NCBI RefSeq assembly: GCF_001931485.1 | Contig: NZ_MSDV01000040.1 | Coordinates: forward strand, 1 to 64,000 | Reading direction: 5' to 3' | Length of the DNA stretch: 64,000 nucleotides | From: Burkholderia sp. SRS-W-2-2016 | Lineage (GTDB): Bacteria > Pseudomonadota > Gammaproteobacteria > Burkholderiales > Burkholderiaceae | Part shown: positions 20,173 through 29,276 of the stretch, piece by piece | How positions within the stretch are numbered: position 1 is the stretch's first letter | Layout: each line of letters starts with the position of its first letter | Program-made: the position numbers and the translations under genes | Notes under the pieces: model-generated | The model's input: only the letters and a program-made list of their open reading frames with translations | Told to the model about the DNA's origin: nothing | Database searches by the model: none

Positions 20173-20772
20173 TTACCAGCGTTTGCCTTCGGGTGTGTCA
20201 AGCAACGGACGCAATTTTGCCGCAATGGCTTCGCGAGCGCGGAAAATTCGTGATCTGACGGTGCCAATCGGGCAATCCATCATCTCGGCGATTTCCTCGT
20301 AGCTCAAACCCTCAATTTCTCGAAGAGTAATGGCGGTGCGCAGTTCTTCCGGCAAAACCGCCATCGCAGCATTGACCGTTTCGGCGATCTGCTTGCTCAT
20401 CAACATCGACTCGGGCGTGTTGATATCCCTTAGTTGGTCGGCGTCCGAGAAAGTTTCAGCTTCTTCAGCATCTGCTTCGGTCGAGGTCGGCGCGCGCCGG
20501 CCCTGGGTGGCAAGGTAGTTCTTCGCGGTATTTACCGCAATCCGGTACAACCACGTATAGAACGCAGACTCCCCGCGAAACTGCGGCAACGCGCGATACG
20601 CCTTGATAAAGGCGTCCTGGGCAACGTCCTCGACTTCGGCGGGGTCCCGCACGAGTCGCGAGATCAAGCGAAGAATCTTGCGGTGGTATTTGGAGACCAG
20701 AAGCTCGAAGGCGGCCTTGTCGCCCTTCTGGACGCGCTCGACCAGCACCTGATCAATTTCTTTTTCGCTCAC
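20173..20772 (-). CDS. rpoE: RNA polymerase sigma factor RpoE (sigma-E/AlgU)
   Basis: ECF sigma factor for the envelope stress response. The 199-residue product has region 2 (FELLVSKYHRKILRLISRLVRD, DVAQDAFIKAYRALPQF) and region 4 (LPEELRTAITLREIEGL, GTVRSRIFRAREAI). Translation starts at GTG, giving MSEKEIDQVLVERVQKGD. Downstream genes rseA, rseB and mucD complete the regulon core. The 100-bp region ahead of it contains a TACAAT -10-like box (20818-20813, minus) and four 9-bp repeats, reported separately. Confidence 0.96.
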   Translation of the reverse strand: MSEKEIDQVLVERVQKGDKAAFELLVSKYHRKILRLISRLVRDPAEVEDVAQDAFIKAYRALPQFRGESAFYTWLYRIAVNTAKNYLATQGRRAPTSTEADAEEAETFSDADQLRDINTPESMLMSKQIAETVNAAMAVLPEELRTAITLREIEGLSYEEIAEMMDCPIGTVRSRIFRAREAIAAKLRPLLDTPEGKRW

Positions 20773-20839
20773 CTGATAAATCCGTTAACTATAGGGCGCA
20801 TGGCGGGGGACCATTGTAGCGTTCCCCTCGTGAGGGCAC

Positions 20840-20875
20840 GTTACTACGGTAACAGCGGTTACAGTCGTTACAGTC
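20840..20875. repeat. Four 9-bp GTTAC/GTAAC repeats ahead of rpoE
   Basis: Four units spaced exactly 9 bp apart begin at 20840, 20849, 20858 and 20867: GTTACTACG, GTAACAGCG, GTTACAGTC, GTTACAGTC. The first two form a perfect inverted repeat around TACG. They span the stop codon of the upstream gene and lie 65-100 bp upstream of the rpoE start, upstream of the possible -10 box, where activator or repressor sites are expected. Confidence 0.6.
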
Positions 20876-21404
20876 AGGCGCCGGCCGCATGCCGGCCCAG
20901 CACGGAAAGCTCCCGAAAGACAGCGGCCGGCAGCGCATCGGCGGTGAGCAGCACGGTGCGGGAGCGCCCGGGTGTGGGCCGCCGCGGCCAGGCCGCGCGA
21001 CTACGCGGCGAGCGATCCGCAGGCTCCAGCGCGAGTACCAGCAAACGGCCGCTCCACTGCGCACAGCCGACCACGCGGCCTTGCGCGAGCAGCCCACCTG
21101 CCCGATTCCACGCGGACAGCTCCCCGGAGCCGATCCGCAGCGCGGCAGGCTGCGCCGCGTCATAGCGCGCCGCGCACAGCGCAAGCAGCATAGCGATCGC
21201 GAACGTCAACGGAATGGTCTGCCACGCGCCGAGTTCAGGCGCGAGGCAGGTATAAACAGCCAGGGTAGCAATCAGCACGAACATTCCCAGCGCGACGCGC
21301 AGCGAGAACGAACGACGCAGCGCAATGCGCTGCGTCGTTCCGCCCAACGTTGCCGGCCCGGGGGAATCCGCCGGCGTAGCCGGCGTCGTGGACTGACGCG
21401 TCAC
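20874..21404 (-). CDS. Small membrane protein, possibly YgfX/CptA-like
   Basis: 176 residues with an N-terminal basic segment and a hairpin of two hydrophobic helices (about 35-55 and 62-82: LRVALGMFVLIATLAVYTCL, TIPLTFAIAMLLALCAA). A soluble C-terminal part of beta-strand character follows (RIGSGELSAWNRAGGL). This layout resembles YgfX/CptA-type inner membrane proteins, but similarity by eye is weak, so the name is a suggestion. It lies between fabF and rpoE on the same strand. Confidence 0.65.
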   Translation of the reverse strand: MTRQSTTPATPADSPGPATLGGTTQRIALRRSFSLRVALGMFVLIATLAVYTCLAPELGAWQTIPLTFAIAMLLALCAARYDAAQPAALRIGSGELSAWNRAGGLLAQGRVVGCAQWSGRLLVLALEPADRSPRSRAAWPRRPTPGRSRTVLLTADALPAAVFRELSVLGRHAAGA

Positions 21405-21418
21405 CCGTGCTCAGGCGA

Positions 21419-22657
21419 TCAGGCGCGCTTGAACACCAGCGTGCCGTTCGTGCCGCCGAACCCGAACGAGTTCTTCAGCGCGACATCGATCTTCATCTCC
21501 CGCGCGGTGTTCGCGCAGTAGTCGAGATCGCAGGCCGGGTCCTGGTTGAAGATGTTGATGGTCGGAGGCGAGACCTGGTGATGCACGGCGAGCACCGTGA
21601 ACACCGACTCCAGACCGCCGGCGCCGCCCAGCAGGTGACCCGTCATCGACTTGGTCGAGTTCACGACCATGTTCTTTGCGTGATCGCCGAACGCGCGCTT
21701 GATGCCGGTGGTTTCCGCGAGGTCGCCGAGCGGCGTCGAGGTACCGTGCGCGTTCAGGTAGTTCACCTGGTCGCCGTTGATGCCCGCGTTCTTCATTGCG
21801 GCCAGCATGCAGCGGCGTGCGCCGTCGCCGTCTTCGAGCGGGGCGGTCATGTGATACGCGTCGCCGCTCATCCCGTAGCCGCCGACTTCCGCGTAAATCT
21901 TCGCGCCGCGCGCCTTCGCGTGTTCGTACTCTTCGAGCACCATCACGCCGGCGCCCTCGCCCAGCACGAAGCCGTCGCGGTCCTTGTCCCACGGACGGCT
22001 CGCGGTGGCCGGATCGTCATTGCGTTGCGACAGCGCGCGCGCCGCCGCAAAGCCGCCGATGCCGAGCGGCGACACGGTCGATTCCGCGCCGCCCGCGATC
22101 ATCACGTCGGCGTCGCCGTATTCGATCAGGCGCGAAGCCTCGCCGATACAGTGCAGACCGGTCGTACACGCGGTGACGATCGACAGATTCGGACCCTTGA
22201 TGCCGAACTTGATCGACAGATGGCCGGAGATCATGTTGATGATCGATGCCGGCACGAAGAACGGCGAAATCCGACGCGGGCCACGATTGAGCAGCTCGGT
22301 CTGGGTGATTTCGATCATCGGCAGACCGCCGATGCCCGAACCGACCACCACGCCGATGCGCTCGGAATTCTCGTCGGTGACTTCGAGACCGCTGTCCTGC
22401 ATCGCCTGGATGCCCGCGGCCACGCCGTAATGGATGAACGTATCCATGTGGCGCGCTTCCTTACCGGGGATGTAGTCCTCGATATTGAAGCCCTTCACCT
22501 CGCCGGCGAAACGAGTCGAGAAGTTCGACGCATCGAACTTCGTGATATTGGCAATCCCAGACTTGCCGGCGACCAGATTGGCCCAGCCATCGGCAACATT
22601 ATTGCCAACAGGCGAAATCAGCCCCAGGCCTGTAACAACAACACGACGGCGGCTCAC
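21419..22657 (-). CDS. fabF: 3-oxoacyl-[acyl-carrier-protein] synthase II
   Basis: Elongating condensing enzyme of type II fatty acid synthesis, also important for unsaturated fatty acids and temperature control of membrane composition. The 412-residue product has the Cys-His-His triad: IVTACTTGLHC, NAHGTSTPLGD and STKSMTGHLLGGAGG. The start is GTG with AAGGGG upstream; the open frame extends 16 residues further without family support. It is the last gene of the fab cluster, 256 bp after acpP. Confidence 0.96.
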   Translation of the reverse strand: MSRRRVVVTGLGLISPVGNNVADGWANLVAGKSGIANITKFDASNFSTRFAGEVKGFNIEDYIPGKEARHMDTFIHYGVAAGIQAMQDSGLEVTDENSERIGVVVGSGIGGLPMIEITQTELLNRGPRRISPFFVPASIINMISGHLSIKFGIKGPNLSIVTACTTGLHCIGEASRLIEYGDADVMIAGGAESTVSPLGIGGFAAARALSQRNDDPATASRPWDKDRDGFVLGEGAGVMVLEEYEHAKARGAKIYAEVGGYGMSGDAYHMTAPLEDGDGARRCMLAAMKNAGINGDQVNYLNAHGTSTPLGDLAETTGIKRAFGDHAKNMVVNSTKSMTGHLLGGAGGLESVFTVLAVHHQVSPPTINIFNQDPACDLDYCANTAREMKIDVALKNSFGFGGTNGTLVFKRA

Positions 22658-22683
22658 GGTAACCCCTTTTTCATAGATGACAA

Positions 22684-22737
22684 AAGCAAAAGCCACAGCG
22701 GCCACAGGAATCTGCCCTGTGTGCCCTGTGGCTGTTT
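22684..22737 (-). terminator. Possible attenuator/terminator between acpP and fabF
   Basis: On the minus strand the arms AGCCACAG (22733-22726) and CTGTGGCT (22698-22691) enclose a 27-nt segment that contains further CCACAGG/CCTGTGG pairing, followed by TTTTGCTTTTG. A leaky stop here would raise acpP over fabF, as is common at this junction. Confidence 0.5.
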
Positions 22738-22913
22738 AAGTCGGCAATCGCGCGGAAAGTTGCGCTGTCAGCATCGCTGGCTCCTGCATCGCAAGCGGCG
22801 TGGCGAATGGTAATCCAACGGACACGCCCAAAAGCGTCATCCCTGCTGATACCGCGAGGCGGCCCGGCAGGGTGTCATGCGCGGCCAGTGCAGAAGCGCA
22901 GGCGCGAATGACC

Positions 22914-23153
22914 TTAGGCCTTGACGTTCGCGCGAGCGTAGTCGATCGCTTGCTGAACGGTGGTGATCTTCTCGGCTTCTTCATCCGGAATTTCCATGCC
23001 GAATTCGTCTTCGAGGGCCATCACGAGCTCAACGGTGTCGAGCGAGTCGGCGCCGAGATCGTTCACGAACGACGCTTCGTTCTTGATTTCCGCTTCCGCA
23101 ACGCCCAGTTGTTCCGCGACGATCTTCTTGACGCGCTGTTCGATATTGTCCAT
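22914..23153 (-). CDS. acpP: Acyl carrier protein
   Basis: Carries growing acyl chains on a 4'-phosphopantetheine arm in fatty acid synthesis. The 79-residue acidic product has the attachment serine in [19 protein letters not shown]. The ATG gives [16 protein letters not shown], the standard N-terminus, with GGAGGGG just upstream. Sits between fabG and fabF. Confidence 0.98.
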
Positions 23154-23304
23154 TACCCCTCCAAGGGAAAAGAAGTTCAAAAATACAGGTGCGCGCATTT
23201 TATCAGGTTTGACCCGGCAAAAAAGCTGCGCATCGGGTTCCTGTCGACGCTTGCGCCTCGTGCTTTTACTAACGCATCAAGGCGCGGATAGTAACCGAAT
23301 CCGG

Positions 23305-24054
23305 TTACTGCATGTACATGCCGCCGTTCACGTGCAGCGTCGTTCCGGTGATGTAGCCGGCTTGCGGCGACGCCAGAAACGCGACCGCGTGTGCGATGTC
23401 TTCCGGGCTGCCGAGACGGCCGAGCGGAATCTGCGTCTTCAGCGCGGTCTGCTGCTCTTCGGGCAGCGCCTTCGTCATGTCAGTGTCGATGAAACCCGGC
23501 GCGACGCAGTTGACCGTGATGCCGCGGCTGCCGATCTCGCGCGCGAGCGCACGGGTCATACCGGCGACGCCGGCCTTAGCGGCCGCGTAATTGATCTGCC
23601 CCGGGTTGCCGGCCGAACCGACCACCGAGGTGATGTTGATGATGCGGCCGCCCTTGGCCTTCATCATCGGGCGCAGCACCGCGCGCGACAGACGGAACAC
23701 CGACTTCAGGTTGGTGTCGATCACCGAATCCCAGTCGTCGTCCTTCATGCGCATCGCCAGTTGGTCCTGGGTGATGCCGGCGTTGTTCACCAGTACGTTC
23801 AGCACGCCGAATTCCTTGACCGTGCCGTCGATCAGCGCTTCCGCCGCAGCCGCGTCGTTGACGTCGAGCACCGCGCCGCGGCCGTTCACGCCGGCCGCCT
23901 TGAATGCTTCGCTAATCGCCGCCGCGCCGCTTTCGCTGGTCGCGGTACCGATCACGGTCGCGCCCTGGCGCGCGAGTTCCATCGCGATCGCACGGCCGAT
24001 ACCGCGCGACGCGCCGGTCACGATTGCGATCTGCTTGTCGAGAGTCTTTTCCAT
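23305..24054 (-). CDS. fabG: 3-oxoacyl-[acyl-carrier-protein] reductase
   Basis: NADPH-dependent short-chain dehydrogenase that reduces 3-oxoacyl-ACP. The 249-residue product has the nucleotide motif VTGASRGIGRAIA, NNAG, and the Ser-Tyr-Lys catalytic set in INITSVVGSAGNPGQINYAAAKAG. Ends with the typical VNGGMYMQ. It is 120 bp after fabD in the cluster. Confidence 0.97.
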   Translation of the reverse strand: MEKTLDKQIAIVTGASRGIGRAIAMELARQGATVIGTATSESGAAAISEAFKAAGVNGRGAVLDVNDAAAAEALIDGTVKEFGVLNVLVNNAGITQDQLAMRMKDDDWDSVIDTNLKSVFRLSRAVLRPMMKAKGGRIINITSVVGSAGNPGQINYAAAKAGVAGMTRALAREIGSRGITVNCVAPGFIDTDMTKALPEEQQTALKTQIPLGRLGSPEDIAHAVAFLASPQAGYITGTTLHVNGGMYMQ

Positions 24055-24174
24055 CTGTCAGTCCGGATGCCCTTCAAAGGGCTCGTTGATTCTTGTTGGT
24101 TCTGGATGCCGCGCAATGCCGCAACGGAATTTCGTCGCGGCACGGGCCCGAGCGACGCCTGCGAGACGGCTCGC

Positions 24175-25110
24175 TCAGCCTGCCGTCACCAGCTTCAGCG
24201 TTTCTTCGAGCGACGCCGGATCGAACACCGACGCACCGGTCAGATTGCCGTCGATCCGCTTGGTCAGGCCCGCAAGGACCTTGCCCGGACCGCATTCGAT
24301 CACGTGCGTGACGCCTTGCGCGGCCATCGCCTGCACGCATTCGACCCAGCGCACCGGACCGGCCGCCTGGCGCACCAGCGCGTCCTTGATCGCGGCGGGC
24401 TCGTTGACCATCGCGACGTCGACGTTATTGATCACGGGAATCGACGGCACCTTCACTTCGATGCTGGCGAGGTACTCGCGCAGTTGATCCGACGCGGGCT
24501 TGAGCAGCGACGAATGGAACGGCGCCGACACCGGCAGCGGCAGCGCGCGCTTCGCGCCCTTCGCCTTCGCGACTTCGCAGGCCTTCTCGACCGCGGCCTT
24601 GTGGCCGGCAATCACGACTTGCGCCGGCGCGTTGAAGTTGACCGCCTCGACCACGCCCGCCGCCGACGCCTCCGCGCACACCGCGCGAACCGTGTCGTCG
24701 TCGAGACCGAGAATCGCAGCCATCCCGCCTTCGCCGACCGGCACGGCGGTCTGCATCGCCTCCGCGCGGAAACGCACGAGCGGCACCGCGTCGCGAAACG
24801 CGAGCGCGCCGGCCGCGACCAGCGCCGTGTATTCGCCCAGGCTATGACCGGCGACGAGCGCCGGCGCCGGGCCACCTGCCTGCTGCCACGCGCGATAAAT
24901 CGCGTAGGCCGCGGTCAGCATGACCGGCTGGGTGTTGGTGGTGAGATTGAGATCTTCGGCAGGGCCTTCGGCGATCAGCTTGCCGAGGTCCTGATTGAGG
25001 GCGTCGGAGGCTTCCTGAACCGTCTCGCGCACGATTGCGTGATCGGCGAATGCGTTGAGCATGCCCACCGTCTGCGAGCCCTGGCCAGGAAAAACGAACG
25101 CGAATTTCAT
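24175..25110 (-). CDS. fabD: Malonyl-CoA-ACP transacylase
   Basis: Transfers malonyl from CoA to ACP to supply extender units. The 311-residue product begins KFAFVFPGQGSQTVGM, has the nucleophile in VAGHSLGEYTALVA and the catalytic His in the PVSAPFHSSLL segment. Lies 116 bp after fabH, before fabG. Confidence 0.97.
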   Translation of the reverse strand: MKFAFVFPGQGSQTVGMLNAFADHAIVRETVQEASDALNQDLGKLIAEGPAEDLNLTTNTQPVMLTAAYAIYRAWQQAGGPAPALVAGHSLGEYTALVAAGALAFRDAVPLVRFRAEAMQTAVPVGEGGMAAILGLDDDTVRAVCAEASAAGVVEAVNFNAPAQVVIAGHKAAVEKACEVAKAKGAKRALPLPVSAPFHSSLLKPASDQLREYLASIEVKVPSIPVINNVDVAMVNEPAAIKDALVRQAAGPVRWVECVQAMAAQGVTHVIECGPGKVLAGLTKRIDGNLTGASVFDPASLEETLKLVTAG

Positions 25111-25226
25111 ATCGTCCCCAAAATCTGTTTAATCGGATCGGACGACCGGCAGCCGCTGCCACGGATGGGCGCGTCACACCGGTCGCTCAGGCACCGTGAG
25201 CGGTGCGTTGCGAAGCGTGGCTACGC

Positions 25227-26216
25227 TCAGTAGCGGATAACCGACGCGCCCCACGTGAAGCCGCCGCCCACGCCTTCGATCAGCACGTTCTGGCCGCGCT
25301 TGATGCGGCCGTCGCGCACCGCGACGTCGAATGCGAGCGGAATGGACGCCGCCGACGTATTGCCGTGCTCGCCCACCGTGACGACCATGCGCTCCTGCGG
25401 CAAGCCGAGCTTGCGGCAGGTGCTTTGCATGATGCGGATGTTGGCCTGGTGCGGGATCAGCCAGTCGATCTGGTCCGGCGTCAGATTAGCTTTTTCGAGC
25501 GCTTCGATCGCGACCTTTTCGAGCACGTTGACCGCCAGCTTGAACACCGCCTGGCCGTCCATGTGCAGGAATGCGCTGCCGGCGACCACACCGCCGTTCA
25601 CATTGCCCGGCGTGCACAGAATGTTCGAGTGGCTGCCGTCAGCATGCAGCGCGCTTGCCAGCACGCCCGGTTCGTCGGCCGCCTGCAGGATCACTGCGCC
25701 GGCGCCGTCGCCGAACAGCACGCAGGTGGTGCGATCGTTGAAATCGAGAATGCGCGAGAACGTCTCCGCGCCGATCACCAGCGCGGTGCGATGCTGGCCG
25801 CTGCGGATCAGCGCGTCCACCGTCGCGACCGCGTACGCGAAGCCGGAGCAGACCGCCTGCACGTCGAATGCGGCGCCGTGATTCTTGATGCCGAGCTTGT
25901 TCTGCAGCAGGCAGGCGGTGCTCGGAAACACGAAGTCGGGCGTGGAGGTGGCGACGACGATCAGGTCGATCGACTGCGGATCGATGTCCGCCGCTTCGAT
26001 CGCGCGCTGCGCGGCGATCAGCGCGAGGTCGCTGGTCGTCATGTCCGGCTCGGCGAAATGACGCGCATGAATGCCGGTGCGCGCGACGATCCATTCGTCA
26101 CTCGTCTCGACACCCTGCTTCGCGAGACGCTCGGCGAGATCCTGATTGGTGACGCGCTGCGGCGGCAGATAGCTGCCGGTGCCCAGCACGCGGGAATAGA
26201 TTGTGGATTGAGCCAT
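25227..26216 (-). CDS. fabH: 3-oxoacyl-[acyl-carrier-protein] synthase III
   Basis: Starts fatty acid synthesis by condensing acetyl-CoA with malonyl-ACP. The 329-residue product has the active Cys in VQAVCSGFAYAV, His in WLIPHQANIRIM and Asn in VGEHGNTSAASIPLA. The ATG overlaps the plsX stop by one base (TAATG), a mark of translational coupling. Confidence 0.97.
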   Translation of the reverse strand: MAQSTIYSRVLGTGSYLPPQRVTNQDLAERLAKQGVETSDEWIVARTGIHARHFAEPDMTTSDLALIAAQRAIEAADIDPQSIDLIVVATSTPDFVFPSTACLLQNKLGIKNHGAAFDVQAVCSGFAYAVATVDALIRSGQHRTALVIGAETFSRILDFNDRTTCVLFGDGAGAVILQAADEPGVLASALHADGSHSNILCTPGNVNGGVVAGSAFLHMDGQAVFKLAVNVLEKVAIEALEKANLTPDQIDWLIPHQANIRIMQSTCRKLGLPQERMVVTVGEHGNTSAASIPLAFDVAVRDGRIKRGQNVLIEGVGGGFTWGASVIRY

Positions 26217-27322
26217 TATGCCTTCGAGGATTGCGCAGCGTAGGGCTCGGCCGGCTGGCCTGCAATGGGGCTTGCGTTGCCCGCACCGCTTGCGTCGCGC
26301 GCCGCCTGTTCGAGGGAACCCGCGTTCTCCTCCATTGCTCGCGCAAGGCGCTCCAGCACGCCGTTTTTGACGGCATCATACCCGCGTTTGATGGCCCACT
26401 CAAACGCGTAGGCATCGGCGGAACCGTGGCTTTTGATCACGAGGCCGCGCAAGCCGAGCAGCGCGGCGCCATTGTATTGCCGATGGTCGACGCGTTTCTT
26501 GAAACGCATCAATACCGGCAGCGCGAGCACCGCCATCACCTTGGTGAGCCACGAACGGCCGAACTCTTCCTTGATGATATTGGAGAGCATCTGCGCGAGA
26601 CCTTCCGACGTCTTCAACGCGACGTTACCGACAAAGCCATCGCAGACGATCACGTCCACGGTGCCTTTGTAGATATCGTCGCCTTCTACGTTGCCGTGAA
26701 AGTTCAGTGTACTCGCACGCAGCAGTTCGCCGGCGCGTTTGATGATGTCGTTGCCCTTGATGACCTCTTCGCCGATATTGAGCAGGCCGATGGTGGGCCG
26801 CTCCTTACCCTCGAGCGCCGACACGAGCGCGTGCCCCATCTCCGCGAACTGCAGCAGATGCTGCGGCTCGCAGTCGACGTTGGCGCCCAGGTCGAGCATC
26901 ATCGTGTAGCCGGTGGGATTGGGCAATGCGGACGCGATGGCCGGGCGTTCGATGCCCGACAGCGTTTTCAGCACATAGCGGGAGACCGCCATCAGCGCGC
27001 CGGTGTTGCCGGCGGAAATGCAGGCTTGCGCCTCGCCTTCCTTGACGCGATTGAGCGCCACGCGCATCGACGAATCTTTTTTCTTGCGCAGCGCGACCTC
27101 GACCGGGTCGTCCATTGCGACGACCTCGGACGCAGGCACGACGGTCAACGCCGGCAGATCCTGAGCCTTGAGCTTCTTCAGCTGCGCACGAATCGCACTT
27201 TCAATGCCGACGAGCAGTAGCTGCACGTCAGGATGCGAACGAGCGAAGTTGACGGCAGCGGGAACGGTCACGGACGGGCCGTGGTCGCCTCCCATGCAAT
27301 CGATCGTGAGCTTTACTGTCAT
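26216..27322 (-). CDS. plsX: Phosphate acyltransferase PlsX
   Basis: Makes acyl-phosphate from acyl-ACP for PlsY, linking fatty acid and phospholipid synthesis. The 368-residue product starts KLTIDCMGGDHGPSVTVPA and has ACISAGNTGALMAVS and LLNIGEEVIKGND. The C-terminal 30 residues (Ala/Ser/Gln-rich) extend beyond the usual end. Gene order rpmF-plsX-fabH is the conserved one. Confidence 0.97.
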   Translation of the reverse strand: MTVKLTIDCMGGDHGPSVTVPAAVNFARSHPDVQLLLVGIESAIRAQLKKLKAQDLPALTVVPASEVVAMDDPVEVALRKKKDSSMRVALNRVKEGEAQACISAGNTGALMAVSRYVLKTLSGIERPAIASALPNPTGYTMMLDLGANVDCEPQHLLQFAEMGHALVSALEGKERPTIGLLNIGEEVIKGNDIIKRAGELLRASTLNFHGNVEGDDIYKGTVDVIVCDGFVGNVALKTSEGLAQMLSNIIKEEFGRSWLTKVMAVLALPVLMRFKKRVDHRQYNGAALLGLRGLVIKSHGSADAYAFEWAIKRGYDAVKNGVLERLARAMEENAGSLEQAARDASGAGNASPIAGQPAEPYAAQSSKA

Positions 27323-27343
27323 GGAGTGCGACGAATTTCAGAC

Positions 27344-27372
27344 ACAAAAAAGCGGCAGTTGAATGCCGCCCT
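27344..27372 (-). terminator. Terminator-like hairpin between rpmF and plsX
   Basis: On the minus strand the arms GCGGCA (27369-27364) and TGCCGC (27357-27352) close a 6-nt loop and are followed by TTTTTT. This may let rpmF be expressed above the fab genes, with some read-through. Confidence 0.7.
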
Positions 27373-27445
27373 TTTGCCGAACCGGGAAAATGTCAAGCGA
27401 GCCGATCGCCACGCGAAACGCCAAAGGGCGCAACGCAGTGAACGA

Positions 27446-27625
27446 TTAGTCGTTCTTCGTCTTGACGACTTTCTTGCCGCGATAGTAGCCGTTCGGGCTA
27501 ATGTGGTGACGCAGATGCACTTCGCCCGTGCTCGGCTCGACGGCCAGCGGCGCGGTCGTCAGGAAATCGTGCGAACGGTGCATGCCGCGCTTCGACGGCG
27601 ACTTCTTATTTTGTTGAACTGCCAT
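27446..27625 (-). CDS. rpmF: 50S ribosomal protein L32
   Basis: 59-residue basic ribosomal protein starting MAVQQNKKSPSKRGMHRSHD, the standard L32 N-terminus. The zinc-binding cysteines of some L32 forms are absent (HLRHHISPNGYYRGKKVV), so this is a Cys-less type. The open frame continues upstream for 28 codons without similarity; GGAG precedes the chosen ATG. Located between yceD and plsX. Confidence 0.97.
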   Translation of the reverse strand: MAVQQNKKSPSKRGMHRSHDFLTTAPLAVEPSTGEVHLRHHISPNGYYRGKKVVKTKND

Positions 27626-27727
27626 GACTATAACTCCTAAAAATTTTCCGAATTCTAACACAGCCCGATACGGTGTCCGCCACTGGCCAGATGGCCAATA
27701 CGCCCGCATCGCGCACCCTGCAACTGT

Positions 27728-28372
27728 TTAGTGCTTACTGCCGCCCGGCTCGTCGCGCTTCAGACTTTCGAGCGCCGCAAACGGATTGCGCCGCTCGGGC
27801 TCGCCGGCATCGCCAGCTTCGTCCTGCGCGGCTTCGTCGCCCTCGCCTTCGCTGCCGTCCACACCCGAGACAAGACTCTCGTGCACTTTCGGACAGACCT
27901 CGTGCTTGGGCACGAGCGGCAAGGAAAGCAGCAACTCTTCTTCGATCAAGTCGATGAGATCGAACTGGCGCGAGCCCACGATCACTTCGACTTCATCCTC
28001 GTCGAGCGGAAACTCTTCGGCTTCCGCCTCCGTATTGACGATCCGGTAAGTTGCATCGACGTTGAATGCCTGCGAATACGGCGTCAAGCAGCGCTGACAT
28101 TCGAGCCACGCGGAACCGTGAACCGCCAGCCTCAGATAAGGCTGGGGACCTTCGGTGCCGTCGTCCTGCAATTCCGGCTGGTTCGCCCCTTCGGCTTGCC
28201 ACGTGAACGCGGTGTCGCGATCTGGCGCTTCCGCCGGGACTTCGTTTAACATGCGCGGCAGTTGCGAGACGCGCACGACACCCGCGGCCTGACGCCCACT
28301 CCGCGCAAATTCGAACAGATCGAGTTCATGCGGGTCGGACAGACCTGCAGGTTTGCCAGGATGTTGAGTCAT
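27728..28372 (-). CDS. yceD: YceD/DUF177 family protein (23S rRNA accumulation)
   Basis: 214 residues with the DUF177 core LAVHGSAWLECQRCLTPYSQ and the acidic VEVIVGSRQFDLIDLIEEELLLSLPLVPKH. Relatives in E. coli and plants support 23S rRNA accumulation. The CQRC and a later Cys-Pro could form a metal or structural site. The ATG giving MTQHPGKPAGLSDPHELDLF was chosen; the open frame runs 28 residues further. It precedes rpmF by 102 bp, a conserved linkage. Confidence 0.88.
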   Translation of the reverse strand: MTQHPGKPAGLSDPHELDLFEFARSGRQAAGVVRVSQLPRMLNEVPAEAPDRDTAFTWQAEGANQPELQDDGTEGPQPYLRLAVHGSAWLECQRCLTPYSQAFNVDATYRIVNTEAEAEEFPLDEDEVEVIVGSRQFDLIDLIEEELLLSLPLVPKHEVCPKVHESLVSGVDGSEGEGDEAAQDEAGDAGEPERRNPFAALESLKRDEPGGSKH

Positions 28373-28658
28373 GTGCGCTCCTGCGTCGACAAACATGTTG
28401 CCGGGGTGATCCGCGACGGTAAGACCGGCGCGGAGATAAACCGGTGTGCAAGACATGATGGATCAGGCCTTCGCTCAATGCTACTGCGGCTTTCAGGCCA
28501 GTGGAATCAGCGAACGCGGCAAGCCCATCTAGCGCAAGCATACCGTGAAAAGCCCGAAATCATATCCGTTTTGTCTTTTCGAGTCAAACACTTAAGCCCG
28601 TACGCGCGCAAGCTCCGCGCGACCCCGTACGACCCGCCTCCCTAGCCGCCGGTTATCC

Positions 28659-29276
28659 ATGTCCGATTCCTCCAAACGCCCGCCACGCCTGATTCTGGCG
28701 TCGAGTTCGCGCTATCGCCGCGAGCTGCTCGAACGCCTGCGCGTGCCGTTCGACGTCGTCGTGCCCGCGCTCGACGAAACCCCGCTCGCCGGCGAAACGC
28801 CCGAAGCGACCGCACTGCGCCTCGCCGAAGCCAAAGCGCGCGCGGTCGCCGCCGGGCTGCCTGCCGGCGAGCCCGCGCTCGTGATCGGCTCCGACCAGGT
28901 CGCCACCTACGACGGCCTGCAGATCGGCAAGCCGGGCACGCACGAGAAGGCGCTCGCGCAATTACAGGCGATGCGCGGCCGCGAAGTGCTGTTCCATAGT
29001 GCGCTGTGCCTGTTCGACCGCGCCACGGATCACGCGCAGACCATCGACGTCATCACTCGCGTACGTTTCCGCAACCTGCCGGACGCCGCGCTCGACGCCT
29101 ATCTGCGCGCCGAAACCCCGTACGACGTCGCGGGCAGCGCCAAATCCGAGGGTCTCGGAATCGCGCTGCTAGAAGCAATCCATTCGGACGACCCGACCGC
29201 GCTGGTCGGCCTGCCGCTGATCGCGCTGACGAGCATGCTGCTCGCGGCCGGCTACCCACTTCTGGAGACTCAATGA
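28659..29276 (+). CDS. yceF: Maf-family nucleotide pyrophosphatase (YceF type)
   Basis: House-cleaning NTP pyrophosphatase; the YceF subgroup prefers 7-methyl-GTP. The 205-residue product has LILASSSRYRRELLERL, the VIGSDQVA motif, KPGTHEKALAQL and YDVAGSAKSEGLGI. It is divergent from yceD, the usual arrangement, and overlaps the following methyltransferase by 4 bp. Substrate preference is inferred from context and subgroup motifs. Confidence 0.9.
   Translation: MSDSSKRPPRLILASSSRYRRELLERLRVPFDVVVPALDETPLAGETPEATALRLAEAKARAVAAGLPAGEPALVIGSDQVATYDGLQIGKPGTHEKALAQLQAMRGREVLFHSALCLFDRATDHAQTIDVITRVRFRNLPDAALDAYLRAETPYDVAGSAKSEGLGIALLEAIHSDDPTALVGLPLIALTSMLLAAGYPLLETQ

Noticed and set aside
22960..25233. 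757-residue plus-strand frame over acpP, fabG and fabD
   Set aside because: Covers three well-supported genes on the other strand, with no recognisable family of its own.
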